NCBI GenBank assembly: GCA_945867665.1
Contig: CAMBIR010000003.1
Location: 82,757 to 124,891, forward strand
Reading direction: 5' to 3'
DNA from: an uncultured Bacillota bacterium
GTDB taxonomy: Bacteria > Bacillota_I > Bacilli_A > RF39 > UBA660
DNA: 42,135 nucleotides
Shown: piece after piece, positions 8,514 through 17,200 of the stretch
Numbering within the stretch: the stretch's first letter is position 1
Layout of the letters: the number at the start of each line of letters is the position of its first letter
Made by a program: the position numbers and the translations under genes
The notes under the pieces: generated by a model
The model's database searches: none
Told to the model about the DNA's origin: nothing
Seen by the model: the letters and a program-made list of their open reading frames with translations, nothing else

Positions 8514-10676
8514 TCATTTTAATAATCTTTCTACTTTCAAAGTAAAAGGCAAATTCGTCAAATCGACCATAAACTTATCTAACTTTAAAGTATTTTCTAC
8601 CAATATTGTTAAACGATATACCTTATACTCACTCTTATTAATTGTAGAAATACTATCAATAATAATATTATTTAAACTAGCCTTCGTAATAATATCAAGT
8701 AAATTATCCGAAGTATTCGTATGAACAATTAAATCCGCAAAATATTTCTTAGATGAATCATTATTCCACTTCACCTGAATTAAACGCTCATCCACATTAG
8801 TAATATTTTGACAATTCAAACGATGAACCGTAATTCCTGAACCCTTAGTAATATAACCAATAATCTTATCCCCCGGAATAGGTTTACAGCATCCACTTAA
8901 ATTTACCTTAATATCATCCATTCCTTCAACCAAAATATCATTCTTATGAACCACTGGACGATTAGAAGTTTCATTAATTCGAAGCGCAACATCTTCTTTT
9001 TCTTCCTCTTTTTTAAGTACTTTAACAACCGCCTGTGCCGTTATTTTTCCTGCACCAACTAAAGTATATAATTCATTTAAAGTTTGTACATGGAACTCTT
9101 CTAAAATCATATCCAAAGAATTTCCCGTTAAACTATCATGAATTGGTAGCCCATTCTTTCTCAATTCTGCAGAAATTATCTCTTGCCCACGACTAAGATT
9201 CTCATCCTTATCCAATTTACTATAAAAAGATTTAATCTTATTCTTAGCCTGACTCGTAATAACAAAATTAAGCCAATCCTTATTAGGCCCCCGACTGGCC
9301 TTACTCGTATTTACCTTAATAATATCGCCCGTTTTTAAGTGATAATCAAGAGGAACAATATTCTCATTAACAATGGCTCCCACTAAAGTATTTCCAACTT
9401 CACTATGAACACGATAAGCAAAATCAACAGGAGTTGCCCCAACTGGAAGTTCAATAACATCCCCCTTAGGCGTATAAACATAAATAGAATCACTAGTTAA
9501 AACATCCTTTTTAATACTATTAATAAATTCTACCGAAGTATCTGCTTCCTCATTTAATTCCATAATATTTCTAAAAATCTGTAACTTAGCCTCCATCGAA
9601 TCTTTTACTGTCTTAACACTACCATGAGCCTTATAAGACCAATGAGAAGCAATACCATATTCAGCAATTTTATGCATCTCAAAAGTTCGAAGTTGTATCT
9701 CAAATAATTTACCATCTACTCCAAATACAGTTGTATGTAAAGATTGATAAAGATTCGTCTTTGGCATAGCAATATAATCTTTAAAGCGATTCGGTACTGG
9801 TTTATATTTTGAATGGATTAATCCAAGTGCTAAATAACATTCTTGTTCTGTGTCTACTAAAACTCTTAGAGCTAAAATATCATAAATATCATTAAACTTT
9901 TTCCCTTTATCTAGTTTTTTATAAATACTATAAATACTCTTACTTCGCCCAAATATCTCATGTTTAATATGATGTTCATTTAGTAAACTAGATACTTCTT
10001 TTAGCATATCATTAACATCTTCATCCATTTCTGTTTTCTTAGCATTTAATTTTTCAACAATATCAAAATAAACATCTGGTTTTAAGTAACGTAATGATAA
10101 ATCTTCTAATTCACTTTTAATTTTATTTATTCCTAATCTATCTGCTACAGGAGTTAAAATTTCTAGAGTTTCTCTAGCTTTCTTTTTCTGTCTTTCTTCT
10201 GGCATAACATATAAAGTACGCATATTATGAAGCCTATCAGCTAGTTTAATAATAATTACTCGCACATCTTCTGACAAACCAACCAATATCTTCCTTTGAT
10301 TCGCTGCCATTTGCTCACCAGCGTTAGAAAAATGAAGACGATTAATCTTAGTAACGCCATCCACAAGCAAAGCTACATCAGATCCAAATAACTCCGTAAC
10401 TTCTTCCTTTGTACTATCTGAATCCTCTATCGTATCATGAAGCAAAGCCGCCGCCAAGCAAGTTGCATCCGCATTAATATCTGTTAAAATCATTGCTACA
10501 TTCAATGGATGTGTAATATAATCATCCCCACTAATTCTCTTTTGCCCAAAATGTTTTTTATAAGCATAATCAAAAGCCCGATTAATTAAATCAATATCCT
10601 CTTCATTCGTATTATAAGTCTTAACTTTCTCAATCAAATCTTCTATTGTTATATCCCTATATTCATCAAACATCAT
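8514..10676 (-). CDS. rel: Bifunctional (p)ppGpp synthetase/hydrolase (Rel)
   Basis: Long RelA/SpoT homologue that makes and degrades the stringent-response alarmone. Domains in order: HD hydrolase (ITHPLNVAMIL, LLHDTIEDSD, about residues 30-150), synthetase (DILALRVLVD, YQSLHTTVFG, FEIQLRTFEMH, about 230-350), TGS (VYTPKGDVIELP, about 390-450), and a C-terminal ACT domain of about 75 residues. The hydrolase HD pair is present, so both activities are likely. Total of about 720 residues is normal. An in-frame GTG at 10682 overlaps the ribosome site GGAAGGG, so the ATG at 10676 is chosen. Monocistronic, with a near-consensus promoter and a terminator. Confidence 0.95.
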   Translation of the reverse strand: MMFDEYRDITIEDLIEKVKTYNTNEEDIDLINRAFDYAYKKHFGQKRISGDDYITHPLNVAMILTDINADATCLAAALLHDTIEDSDSTKEEVTELFGSDVALLVDGVTKINRLHFSNAGEQMAANQRKILVGLSEDVRVIIIKLADRLHNMRTLYVMPEERQKKKARETLEILTPVADRLGINKIKSELEDLSLRYLKPDVYFDIVEKLNAKKTEMDEDVNDMLKEVSSLLNEHHIKHEIFGRSKSIYSIYKKLDKGKKFNDIYDILALRVLVDTEQECYLALGLIHSKYKPVPNRFKDYIAMPKTNLYQSLHTTVFGVDGKLFEIQLRTFEMHKIAEYGIASHWSYKAHGSVKTVKDSMEAKLQIFRNIMELNEEADTSVEFINSIKKDVLTSDSIYVYTPKGDVIELPVGATPVDFAYRVHSEVGNTLVGAIVNENIVPLDYHLKTGDIIKVNTSKASRGPNKDWLNFVITSQAKNKIKSFYSKLDKDENLSRGQEIISAELRKNGLPIHDSLTGNSLDMILEEFHVQTLNELYTLVGAGKITAQAVVKVLKKEEEKEDVALRINETSNRPVVHKNDILVEGMDDIKVNLSGCCKPIPGDKIIGYITKGSGITVHRLNCQNITNVDERLIQVKWNNDSSKKYFADLIVHTNTSDNLLDIITKASLNNIIIDSISTINKSEYKVYRLTILVENTLKLDKFMVDLTNLPFTLKVERLLK

Positions 10677-10702
10677 AATCACCCTTCCAAAACTATATTA
10701 CC

Positions 10703-10731
10703 ATATTAAACTTAATTTTTTTCTCTGTCAA
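10703..10731 (-). promoter_or_regulatory. Promoter of rel
   Basis: Minus-strand TTGACA, 17-bp spacer, TAATAT, about 25 bp upstream of the ribosome site. This is one of the best promoter matches in the window. Confidence 0.8.
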
Positions 10732-10751
10732 TAATACTGAAATAGATTATT

Positions 10752-10784
10752 TTAAAAAAATAGATACCTCCTAAGAAGCATCTA
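10752..10784 (-). terminator. Terminator of the add-comN-secDF operon
   Basis: Minus-strand stem TAGATGCTTC/GAGGTATCTA (10 bp with two G-U pairs), loop TTAG, then seven T. Confidence 0.8.
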
Positions 10785-10871
10785 GTGTCTCTATCAAAAA
10801 ATCATTTAGTTATTCAAACTAGAGTATATTTATTAAAATTAAACCAAAATATTTTAGATAAAAAAAGAAAG

Positions 10872-13229
10872 TTAGCAATTAACTCCCTTAATTTCTATCT
10901 CACTAATTTCTTTATCATCATCATCTTTTTTATCTGGTTTCTTCAACCTTCTCGACTCTAAAATCAACCATAATTGGTTAGAGATATAGATTGATGAATA
11001 TACCCCAGCGATAAATCCTACTAATAAAGCAATATTAAAGTTAAAAATTTCTTTTGCTCCAAAAATAAGTAAACAGATAACTGGAAATATTGTTGTTAAT
11101 GTTGTTAAAACACTTCTTGTAAAAGTAGTTCTAACACTATCATTTACTAAATCAATTAATTCTTCATCATTTAAATGAATATCTTCTATATTCTTTTTTC
11201 TCTTTCCTATCTTTTGACTTAATTTCTTCTTATAATTTTCACGAATCATATCAAAAGTAACAATCGTGTCATTAATCGAATAACCAATAATTGTCAAAAT
11301 AGCAGCAATAAAAATACTAGTAATTTCTAATTTAAAAATACAAAAAATGATAACAATCATAACAACATCATGACATAAAGCAATTAAAGCAGAAATAGCA
11401 TAATTAAATTTAAATCTTATTGCAACATAAATCAAAATTCCAAGAGAAGCAAATAGCAAAGACTGAATTGCATTCTTAGTAAGTTCCTGTTTAACTACCT
11501 TGCTAACCGTATAAATATCTGTATCTGTATGATACTCCTTCTCTATTTTCTTCGATAACTTTTGAATATGACCTTTATCGATAACTTCATTAATCGTAAC
11601 AGTAACATCATCCTTAGTCTCCTCAGATTTCTTTACTGTATATTTTAAATCCTTAAGCTCATCTTGAATTTTCTTTAAACTAATCGACTCATTCTTTGTA
11701 ACAGTAACTGTCGTACCACCAGTAAAATCAACTCCCAAATTAACCCCACGAACAAAGGACAAAATAACACCAACAATAATTACACAAACAGTAAAGCTAA
11801 GGAAGTATTTTCGATTCCGAACAAATTCCAATTTTTGAAAAGGAACTCTAATATCCACGGCAGGAACAATTTGCTTCTTACGAACCCCAATAAATAAGTT
11901 TAACTTATCATCAAAAAATCCTGTTTTAACAAACAAACCAACAATTAATTTTACAATAACAACCATCACCAAAACAGTCACAATAATACTAATAATAAGC
12001 ATTGTTGCAAAACCCTTAACACTAGATTCTCCTAGAATAAACAAAATAATAGCAACAATCATTGTCGTAATATTTGCATCAATAATACTGCTAAGTGAAG
12101 CCTTATTTCCTTCACGAAAAGCCTCCTGCAAAGGTTTTCCAATTTTTAATAACTCCCTTACTCTTTCAAAGGAAATAACATTCGCATCAACTGCCATCCC
12201 AATTCCAAGTAACATTGCTGCAATTCCTGGTAGTGTCAAAACACCATTAATCAAATAAAACACTAAAAAAGTAAGAGCGGTATAAAGTAAAATACCAAGG
12301 GATGCAACAAAACCAGCAAAATGATATACTAGCGTTACAATCAAAACAACAATACAAATTCCAATCACTCCAGCAAGCAAAGTCTGATTTAAACTAGCCT
12401 CTCCAAAAGAAGCCTCTACCGTTCGAGAAGAAATTTCTTCTAACTTTGTTGGAAGTGCACCAGAATTAATTAATTCTACTAAGTTTTTAGCTTCATCCTC
12501 TGTAAAACTTCCACTGATAATAACATCACTAGAAAATCCCTGTGAAACACTAGCAGCACTCAAACAATGCGAATCAGATAAACTACCACATTTTTCTTTT
12601 TCACTAGAGTAACTATCCTTCTCTTCATCATAATCAAGCCAAATTACAATCAAATTATTACTCATCTTTGAAACCTTACTTGTTACCTCATAAAACTTAT
12701 CTTTATCTTTAATAGATAAACTAACCGCAGGCTTTCCATTTTGATCAGTAGATACTTTAGCATTCCCCCCTAATACATCAGAAGTCATAAGCAAATGATT
12801 TGAAGTATCTCTAAACGTCAAAGACGCTGTTGAAGAAAGAACTTCCCTAGCTTCTTCCTTGTTCGTAACTCCCGCTAACTTAACGCGAATCTGATCATCA
12901 CCCTCAATTGTTATTTCTGGTTCACTTACTCCTAAAATATCAATTCTTTTCACTAAAGACTTATAAGTATTATAAAGCATATCACTATCTAGCTTATCAT
13001 CATTAGAAAGCGGACTAACTTTATATAAAACCTCAAATCCGCCTTGCAAATCAAGCCCATAATTTATCTTATCCAAAAGTGGCTGATAAGAAATAATACA
13101 AAAAATCATAATGCAAACGCAAGAAAGTAATCCAAACAAAACCCGAGCCAACTTCTCTTTTAAACGAAAAAAGAAAAGTACACTAATTGCAAAAATAATC
13201 ACTAAAGCAATATAAACTATCTCTAACAT
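10872..13229 (-). CDS. secDF: Protein translocase accessory subunit SecDF (fused)
   Basis: Membrane protein that uses the proton gradient to help the Sec translocase release exported proteins. The first half is SecD: a membrane span, the motif YGLDLQGGFEV (about residue 57), a large extracellular region with DSHCLS, then membrane spans with MLLGIGMAVDANVISFER. The second half is SecF: NLGVDFTGGT (about 505), an extracellular part, then spans with GYSINDTIVTFDMIREN. SecD and SecF are separate genes in many bacteria but fused in Bacillus; 785 residues is slightly longer than the B. subtilis protein. The charged C-terminal tail is Asp/Lys-rich. The ribosome site is GGAGGGGGAG. It follows comN with a short gap, the same neighbourhood as in B. 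subtilis. Confidence 0.95.
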   Translation of the reverse strand: MLEIVYIALVIIFAISVLFFFRLKEKLARVLFGLLSCVCIMIFCIISYQPLLDKINYGLDLQGGFEVLYKVSPLSNDDKLDSDMLYNTYKSLVKRIDILGVSEPEITIEGDDQIRVKLAGVTNKEEAREVLSSTASLTFRDTSNHLLMTSDVLGGNAKVSTDQNGKPAVSLSIKDKDKFYEVTSKVSKMSNNLIVIWLDYDEEKDSYSSEKEKCGSLSDSHCLSAASVSQGFSSDVIISGSFTEDEAKNLVELINSGALPTKLEEISSRTVEASFGEASLNQTLLAGVIGICIVVLIVTLVYHFAGFVASLGILLYTALTFLVFYLINGVLTLPGIAAMLLGIGMAVDANVISFERVRELLKIGKPLQEAFREGNKASLSSIIDANITTMIVAIILFILGESSVKGFATMLIISIIVTVLVMVVIVKLIVGLFVKTGFFDDKLNLFIGVRKKQIVPAVDIRVPFQKLEFVRNRKYFLSFTVCVIIVGVILSFVRGVNLGVDFTGGTTVTVTKNESISLKKIQDELKDLKYTVKKSEETKDDVTVTINEVIDKGHIQKLSKKIEKEYHTDTDIYTVSKVVKQELTKNAIQSLLFASLGILIYVAIRFKFNYAISALIALCHDVVMIVIIFCIFKLEITSIFIAAILTIIGYSINDTIVTFDMIRENYKKKLSQKIGKRKKNIEDIHLNDEELIDLVNDSVRTTFTRSVLTTLTTIFPVICLLIFGAKEIFNFNIALLVGFIAGVYSSIYISNQLWLILESRRLKKPDKKDDDDKEISEIEIKGVNC

Positions 13230-13241
13230 TGCTCCCCCTCC

Positions 13242-13487
13242 TTAAAATAAACTTTCCTTATTTTTAATCTTGTAGCGAATAAACTCATCATTATCGGTAT
13301 GAAGAATATCATCTACCATATCAGATAAAGTTAAATCAACACTACTTTTCCATTTACTATCTCTTAAATAATTCCAAATATCATTCTCCGTAACATCAAC
13401 ATTCTTAAATTTCTTTAATAATTTTAATTTAACATGTATCGCTGGAATTAATCCTTGATAAAGTTCTTCTTGACTACTATAATACAT
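13242..13487 (-). CDS. comN: ComN-like post-transcriptional regulator
   Basis: Small soluble protein resembling the post-transcriptional regulator family typified by B. subtilis ComN, which acts on comE mRNA and sits beside secDF. The recognisable core is IHVKLKLLKKF, then VTENDIWNYLRDSKWK and LSDMVDDIL, matching the family pattern of a helix pair followed by WxYL..KWK. The start is taken at the ATG preceded by GTGGTGAT; a GTG nine codons earlier is possible but has no clear ribosome site. It lies between add and secDF in one transcription unit. Its target here is unknown. Family assignment rests on motif memory and on synteny. Confidence 0.8.
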   Translation of the reverse strand: MYYSSQEELYQGLIPAIHVKLKLLKKFKNVDVTENDIWNYLRDSKWKSSVDLTLSDMVDDILHTDNDEFIRYKIKNKESLF

Positions 13488-13523
13488 AATATCACCACAC
13501 TCTAAATTATACACTAGATGCCC

Positions 13524-14504
13524 TTATTTGTGAATATTATCATAAAAGTTTTTCACTAAATTTTTTTTATCATCCAAAGACAAAAAACTTGCCGCAATTG
13601 CATCTAAATTCATCTTCACATAATCTTCATACAAAAAAGGAAAATAATGATTTACCTTCAAATACTCCTCATTAAGAGAAATATGAGATACACAAGAATT
13701 GTCTGTATTCAAATTAAATAAAATTCCCATCTGATAAAACTTAAAAATAGGATGATGTGCATAATCTAAAACAGCATTTGTCTGAACATTACTTGTTGGA
13801 CAAATTTCTAATAAAATATTTTTTTCTTTAATAAGAGAAAGTACCTTCTCATCATCAAGAGCATGAATACCATGACCAATACGACTAGCCCCCGCTAAAA
13901 TAGCCCGTCGAACCTCGTCCGCACTCCCATTCTCACCAGCATGAATGGTAAAAGGAATTCCCTTTTTCCTAGCCTCATCAAACAAAGGTAAATAATCATC
14001 GATCGGATACTTGTCTTCAGCACCAGCCAAATCAACCGCACAAACACCACGATTTAAATACTCCTCCGCCAACAAAAGTGTCTTTTGATTATCTTCTAAA
14101 CTTGCCCCTCTCATCATACACAAAATCAAATTAGATTGAACCCTTTTATTTTGCCGAAGCCCATTCAAAACAGCCTCAACAACTTCTTCCATAGTAAGTC
14201 CCTCTTTTGTGTGAAACATTGGTGCAAATCTTATTTCAGCATAAATTACTTCATCTTCTTCTAGCCTATTAACTAAATCATAAGCAATCATCGATAAATT
14301 CTTCTTCGTTTGCATAAGAGAAATAGGAAAATCAAACTTTGTTAAATAATCACTTAAATTTTGACATTTATCTGGTGCAACCATCTTTTCTACCAATTCT
14401 TCCTTAGAAAGTCCAGACAACTCACTTGCCAAATCAAGTGACAAAGAACCATCTAAATGCAAATGCAACTCTACCTTAGGCATTTTTTTTAAATCATTAT
14501 CCAT
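13524..14504 (-). CDS. add: Adenosine deaminase
   Basis: Zinc enzyme of purine salvage converting adenosine to inosine. Metal and catalytic residues are visible: HLH (His14 and His16) in VELHLHLDGSL, HAGEN (metal His and catalytic Glu), GHGIHAL (catalytic His), CPTSN, and LNTDNSCVSH with the metal Asp. The TDN form of the last motif occurs in many bacterial members. Length 326 is typical. The ribosome site is GAGGAT. It is the first gene of the add-comN-secDF unit and begins only about 27 bp after the terminator of the tRNA gene, so its promoter must overlap that terminator or it relies on read-through. Confidence 0.95.
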   Translation of the reverse strand: MDNDLKKMPKVELHLHLDGSLSLDLASELSGLSKEELVEKMVAPDKCQNLSDYLTKFDFPISLMQTKKNLSMIAYDLVNRLEEDEVIYAEIRFAPMFHTKEGLTMEEVVEAVLNGLRQNKRVQSNLILCMMRGASLEDNQKTLLLAEEYLNRGVCAVDLAGAEDKYPIDDYLPLFDEARKKGIPFTIHAGENGSADEVRRAILAGASRIGHGIHALDDEKVLSLIKEKNILLEICPTSNVQTNAVLDYAHHPIFKFYQMGILFNLNTDNSCVSHISLNEEYLKVNHYFPFLYEDYVKMNLDAIAASFLSLDDKKNLVKNFYDNIHK

Positions 14505-14525
14505 ATTTTATCCTCTTTTCTAGTA

Positions 14526-14549
14526 AAATAAAAACCCCGAAAGGGGCTT
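14526..14549 (-). terminator. Terminator of the tRNA-Glu gene
   Basis: Minus-strand stem AAGCCCC/GGGGTTT (one G-U pair) with loop TTTC and a T-rich tail, just 3' of the encoded CCA. Confidence 0.75.
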
Positions 14550-14561
14550 AACATAACAATT

Positions 14562-14638
14562 TGGTAGCCTGTACGGGGTTTGAACCCGTGAATACGAGCT
14601 TGAGAGGCGCGCGTGTTAAACCACTTCACCAACAGGCC
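14562..14638 (-). tRNA. tRNA-Glu (anticodon CUC)
   Basis: A 77-nt cloverleaf with encoded CCA. Acceptor GGCCTGT pairs with ACAGGCT (first pair G-U). The T arm is ACGGG-TTCAAAC-CCCGT and the D arm GTGA...ACAC. The anticodon loop CTCTCAA gives anticodon CTC, reading GAG. The anticodon stem CGCGC/GCTCG has one C-U mismatch (positions 29 and 41). Overall it follows the tRNA-Glu pattern of Gram-positive bacteria. It stands alone with its own promoter and terminator. Confidence 0.92.
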
Positions 14639-14659
14639 ATATCTCACTTGACAATACCA

Positions 14660-14688
14660 ATTGTATAATTTTTTAAATCAAAAGTCAA
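14660..14688 (-). promoter_or_regulatory. Promoter of the tRNA-Glu gene
   Basis: Minus-strand TTGACT, 17-bp spacer, TACAAT, ending about 20 bp before the mature 5' end. It is divergent from the acetyltransferase promoter. Confidence 0.75.
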
Positions 14689-14729
14689 CTTTATTCAAAA
14701 AATTTTCTAAAAATTGTTGATTGAAAAGT

Positions 14730-14758
14730 TTTACATTCGAAAATATTTTAGATATAAT
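14730..14758 (+). promoter_or_regulatory. Promoter of the acetyltransferase gene
   Basis: Plus-strand TTTACA, 17-bp spacer, TATAAT. It supports the unusual plus-strand gene that follows 25 bp downstream. Confidence 0.75.
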
Positions 14759-14782
14759 GATTAAAGAAAAGGAAGAGATTTC

Positions 14783-15349
14783 ATGATACAAAATAAATCA
14801 GACTATAAAAGATATATCAAAATAGAAAAAGACTTCTATTTTGATAGCTACCCTATCTTTACTAAAGAATTAAAAACAATTCTTAAGTTTATAAAACTAT
14901 ATAGAAAAGTAGAATACTACCATAATTGTAGAAAAGATCCCCTAGGAAAAATCTATTTTTTTATTCTAAATCATCATTTTGAGAAGAAATCAATTCAGTA
15001 CTCTATATTTTTACCTCTAAATACAATTGAAGAAGGATTATGTATCATTCACCTAGGACCAATCTACATCAATCAAAATACAAAAATAGGAAAATATTTA
15101 AAAATTCATCCCATGACAACCATCAGCAAAAATATAGGAACGACACCTACTTCTCCAAAAATTGGAAACCACGTATGGATAGGCCCTGGCTCTAGAATTA
15201 TCGGTAATGTCACTATTGGTGATAACACCGTAATTGGAGCCAATTCAACCGTAACCAAAAGTTTTTCCAATAATCTAACCATAGCAGGCTCTCCAGCAAA
15301 AATAATTAAACAAAAAGGATATTCAGACTATTTCAAAAAAAATGAGTAG
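14783..15349 (+). CDS. Hexapeptide-repeat acyltransferase (serine acetyltransferase-like)
   Basis: Acetyl-CoA-dependent acyltransferase of the left-handed beta-helix superfamily. The C-terminal half (about residues 90-178) has hexapeptide repeats: IGKYLKIHPMTTIS, IGNHVWIGPGSRIIG, NVTIGDNTVIGANSTV, and the closing IAGSPAKIIK. The N-terminal half is basic and aromatic-rich, with no recognised motif apart from a pattern like that before CysE-type or cell-envelope O-acetyltransferase domains. At 188 residues it is shorter than CysE (about 220-270), so a polysaccharide or serine acetyltransferase is possible; the acceptor cannot be told. It has its own promoter and a good ribosome site (AAGGAAGAG), and a shared terminator with convergent pgsA. 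It is one of only two plus-strand genes in the window. Confidence 0.85.
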   Translation: MIQNKSDYKRYIKIEKDFYFDSYPIFTKELKTILKFIKLYRKVEYYHNCRKDPLGKIYFFILNHHFEKKSIQYSIFLPLNTIEEGLCIIHLGPIYINQNTKIGKYLKIHPMTTISKNIGTTPTSPKIGNHVWIGPGSRIIGNVTIGDNTVIGANSTVTKSFSNNLTIAGSPAKIIKQKGYSDYFKKNE

Positions 15350-15365
15350 AAAACCTACCCATTTT
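15339..15365. terminator. Bidirectional terminator between the acetyltransferase gene and pgsA
   Basis: Stem AAAATGAGTAG/CTACCCATTTT (one mismatch), A-rich on one side and T-rich on the other, lying between two convergent genes and overlapping both ends. Confidence 0.75.
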
Positions 15366-15957
15366 ATTTTGCCTCAATATAAGGTCTAGCCATTAAATAA
15401 TATTGAAAACCAGATACTACCGATAAAATTGCTGAAATAATAAGTAAACAATCACTTACGCGAATACCAATAAGCTCAAACGGCAAATTATAAAACAAAG
15501 TAAGTGCCAATCCCACCATCAAAGTAGCCGTCTTCAATTTAGCAATTCCAATCGCCGCAACTGCGTGTCCTTTATTTCCAATCACCATCTTAATCGAATC
15601 AACCGTAATATCACGAACAATAAAAACAACTGCAATAATTGGACTAATCATATGACTAGACGCTAAAATAACAAGTAAAGAATTCGTAAGCATCTTATCA
15701 CTAATCGCATCAACCATTTTTCCAAAATCAGTCACCATATGATAATGTCTAGCTACATATCCATCCAAAAAATCCGTAAGAGACGCAAAAATAAACAAAA
15801 CACCAGCAATCAAATATTTAACTTCAACCAAAATTTTACCACTAACTAAAAATGTTGGTAAACTAATTCCCAATCCTTCAAAAGGAAACAATAATATAAT
15901 CATAATTACAAGTGCCATAATTACTCTAGACATTGTAATCTTATTTGCTAAATTCAT
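15364..15957 (-). CDS. pgsA: CDP-diacylglycerol-glycerol-3-phosphate 3-phosphatidyltransferase
   Basis: Integral membrane enzyme making phosphatidylglycerol phosphate, the committed step to phosphatidylglycerol. The CDP-alcohol phosphotransferase signature is complete: DFLDGYVARHYHMVTDFGKM followed by VDAISDK, giving the D-DG-AR-G-D-D pattern. There are about four to five membrane spans, and 197 residues is normal. The ribosome site lies in the end of rodZ, three bases separate the two genes, and the rodZ (ymfM)-pgsA order is the same as in B. subtilis. Confidence 0.93.
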   Translation of the reverse strand: MNLANKITMSRVIMALVIMIILLFPFEGLGISLPTFLVSGKILVEVKYLIAGVLFIFASLTDFLDGYVARHYHMVTDFGKMVDAISDKMLTNSLLVILASSHMISPIIAVVFIVRDITVDSIKMVIGNKGHAVAAIGIAKLKTATLMVGLALTLFYNLPFELIGIRVSDCLLIISAILSVVSGFQYYLMARPYIEAK

Positions 15958-15960
15958 ACC

Positions 15961-16437
15961 CTATTCTCCAATTCTAAAACTAACTTCATCGCTCACAAAA
16001 TCACTCTTATTTTGATTACGAATCAAAACATAAGCAACTAAAGTAACAATACACAAAAATATCATAGCAATAGAAATAATTAAAATTCTTCTCTTATCTT
16101 GACTTGTCTTCGTATAAGGAGATAAAATCTTTAAATCTTTCTCTCGCATCTCTTTTTCTTTTTTCGCTTCCTCAATTTCCTCTAAAGAAATCTTGGAAGT
16201 TTGTTCAAATAAGTATTCATTAAAATCATCTAAAACTTCTTCCCCATCTAGTCCTAAATATTTCGCATAATCTCGAATAAAGTATTTTAGTGAAAAAACA
16301 TCTTTAAAATCATCTTTTCGACCCTCTTCAATACTTTCAAGTTGGCTTACTCTCATATTTAAGTCAGAAGCTGCTTCTTCAATCGAAACACCGTTTTCTT
16401 CCCTTTTTAACTTTAATTTTAAACCTATTTCTTTCAT
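15961..16437 (-). CDS. rodZ: RodZ-like cell-shape protein (HTH plus membrane anchor)
   Basis: N-terminal helix-turn-helix of the RodZ type (IGLKLKLKREENGVSIEEAA, about residues 4-65), a charged coiled segment rich in Glu/Lys (about 80-105), one membrane span (about 113-135, ILIISIAMIFLCIVTLVAYV), and a very short extracytoplasmic tail. RodZ links MreB filaments to the membrane and wall synthesis machinery in rods. The usual C-terminal beta domain is almost absent here (about 20 residues), so this is a minimal form. Its position before pgsA matches ymfM in Bacillus. No mreB is in the window. A small hairpin (GCTAA-GAAA-TTAGC) precedes its ribosome site. Confidence 0.8.
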   Translation of the reverse strand: MKEIGLKLKLKREENGVSIEEAASDLNMRVSQLESIEEGRKDDFKDVFSLKYFIRDYAKYLGLDGEEVLDDFNEYLFEQTSKISLEEIEEAKKEKEMREKDLKILSPYTKTSQDKRRILIISIAMIFLCIVTLVAYVLIRNQNKSDFVSDEVSFRIGE

Positions 16438-16478
16438 ATTTTCTCCTAATGCTAATTTCTTAGCGAATTTAAAAAAAC

Positions 16479-16836
16479 AATAATAATCTTATAAGCCACG
16501 TTCTGTACCTACAAGTAGGCGGTAAACATTTATCTATAGATTTCTCTATCCAGTTATTAATTCTTTTTTCTCTCTAACTAGTTCCTCTACCAAAATTTGA
16601 GTTTCTTGCTTGTGGGGTTTACCTCGTTTCACTTTTATATTTCTATAAACTTCGTCACTGTGGCACTTTATGCTTCTATCTTCATAGATAACTCCTTAGA
16701 AGATAAAAAACGCCGTAAGTATAAACTTCCTTAGGTTATTTTTTTCCTAAGCACAAACACTACTATCATCCCAGATAGTGCAAGCGTGGACTTTCCTCTA
16801 TGAACAAGTTCACAGCGTTTACCCAGATTAATTATT
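16479..16836 (-). ncRNA. rnpB: RNase P RNA, type B
   Basis: Catalytic RNA of RNase P, maturing tRNA 5' ends. On the minus strand the conserved blocks appear in order: GGGTAAACGCTG, AGAGGAAAGTCC, a P7-P12 region with AGTGCCACAGTGACGAAG, GTAAACCCCACAAGCAAGAA, TTTTGGTAGAGGAACTAG, TACCGCC, and the 3' block ACAGAACGTGGCTTAT. Block layout matches the Bacillus-type (B) RNA rather than the ancestral type A. P1 can form between AATAATTAATCT at the 5' end and AGATTATTATT at the 3' end. The 5' strand of P1 lies inside the last codons of gpsB. Ends are estimated from P1 and may be off by a few bases. Confidence 0.95.
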
Positions 16837-17151
16837 TGTATTTCCCAAAATAATTTTTTCTAACTGACTAACCCTTCGGATTAAATCAACATTAGTAACT
16901 TCTTTTTCCGTATATTTTAATGCCTCTAAATCAGATTTCAAATTTCGAACCTCATTCTTTAAATTCTCATTTTCATCATAAAGTTCTCTATTTTTAATTG
17001 CAAGTTCCTTGATAATACTATTATATTCATTATAATCATGAATGACGATATCCAAAAACTTATCTACCTCTTGCAAACGATATCCTCTAGCATCTATCTT
17101 AAATTCTTTTTCTAATATTTCTCTACTACTAAGAGTAATCCTATCGTTCAT
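16828..17151 (-). CDS. gpsB: Cell division protein GpsB (DivIVA family)
   Basis: Cytoplasmic adaptor that links penicillin-binding proteins to the division and elongation machinery in Firmicutes. The N-terminal DivIVA-like membrane-binding domain is clear: LSSREILEKEFKIDARGYRL then VDKFLDIVIHDYNEY. A coiled coil follows (about residues 40-75), and a short C-terminal oligomerisation helix with DLIRRVSQLEKIILG. 107 residues is typical. The ribosome site is GAGGTGGTAGG. It has a near-consensus promoter. The last codons run into rnpB, the same gene order as gpsB-rnpB in B. subtilis. Confidence 0.92.
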   Translation of the reverse strand: MNDRITLSSREILEKEFKIDARGYRLQEVDKFLDIVIHDYNEYNSIIKELAIKNRELYDENENLKNEVRNLKSDLEALKYTEKEVTNVDLIRRVSQLEKIILGNTNN

Positions 17152-17171
17152 CCTACCACCTCTATAATATC

Positions 17172-17200
17172 ATTTTAAAATAATATCAAAGATTTGTCAA
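17172..17200 (-). promoter_or_regulatory. Promoter of gpsB
   Basis: Minus-strand TTGACA, 17-bp spacer, TAAAAT, about 20 bp before the gpsB start. Confidence 0.78.
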
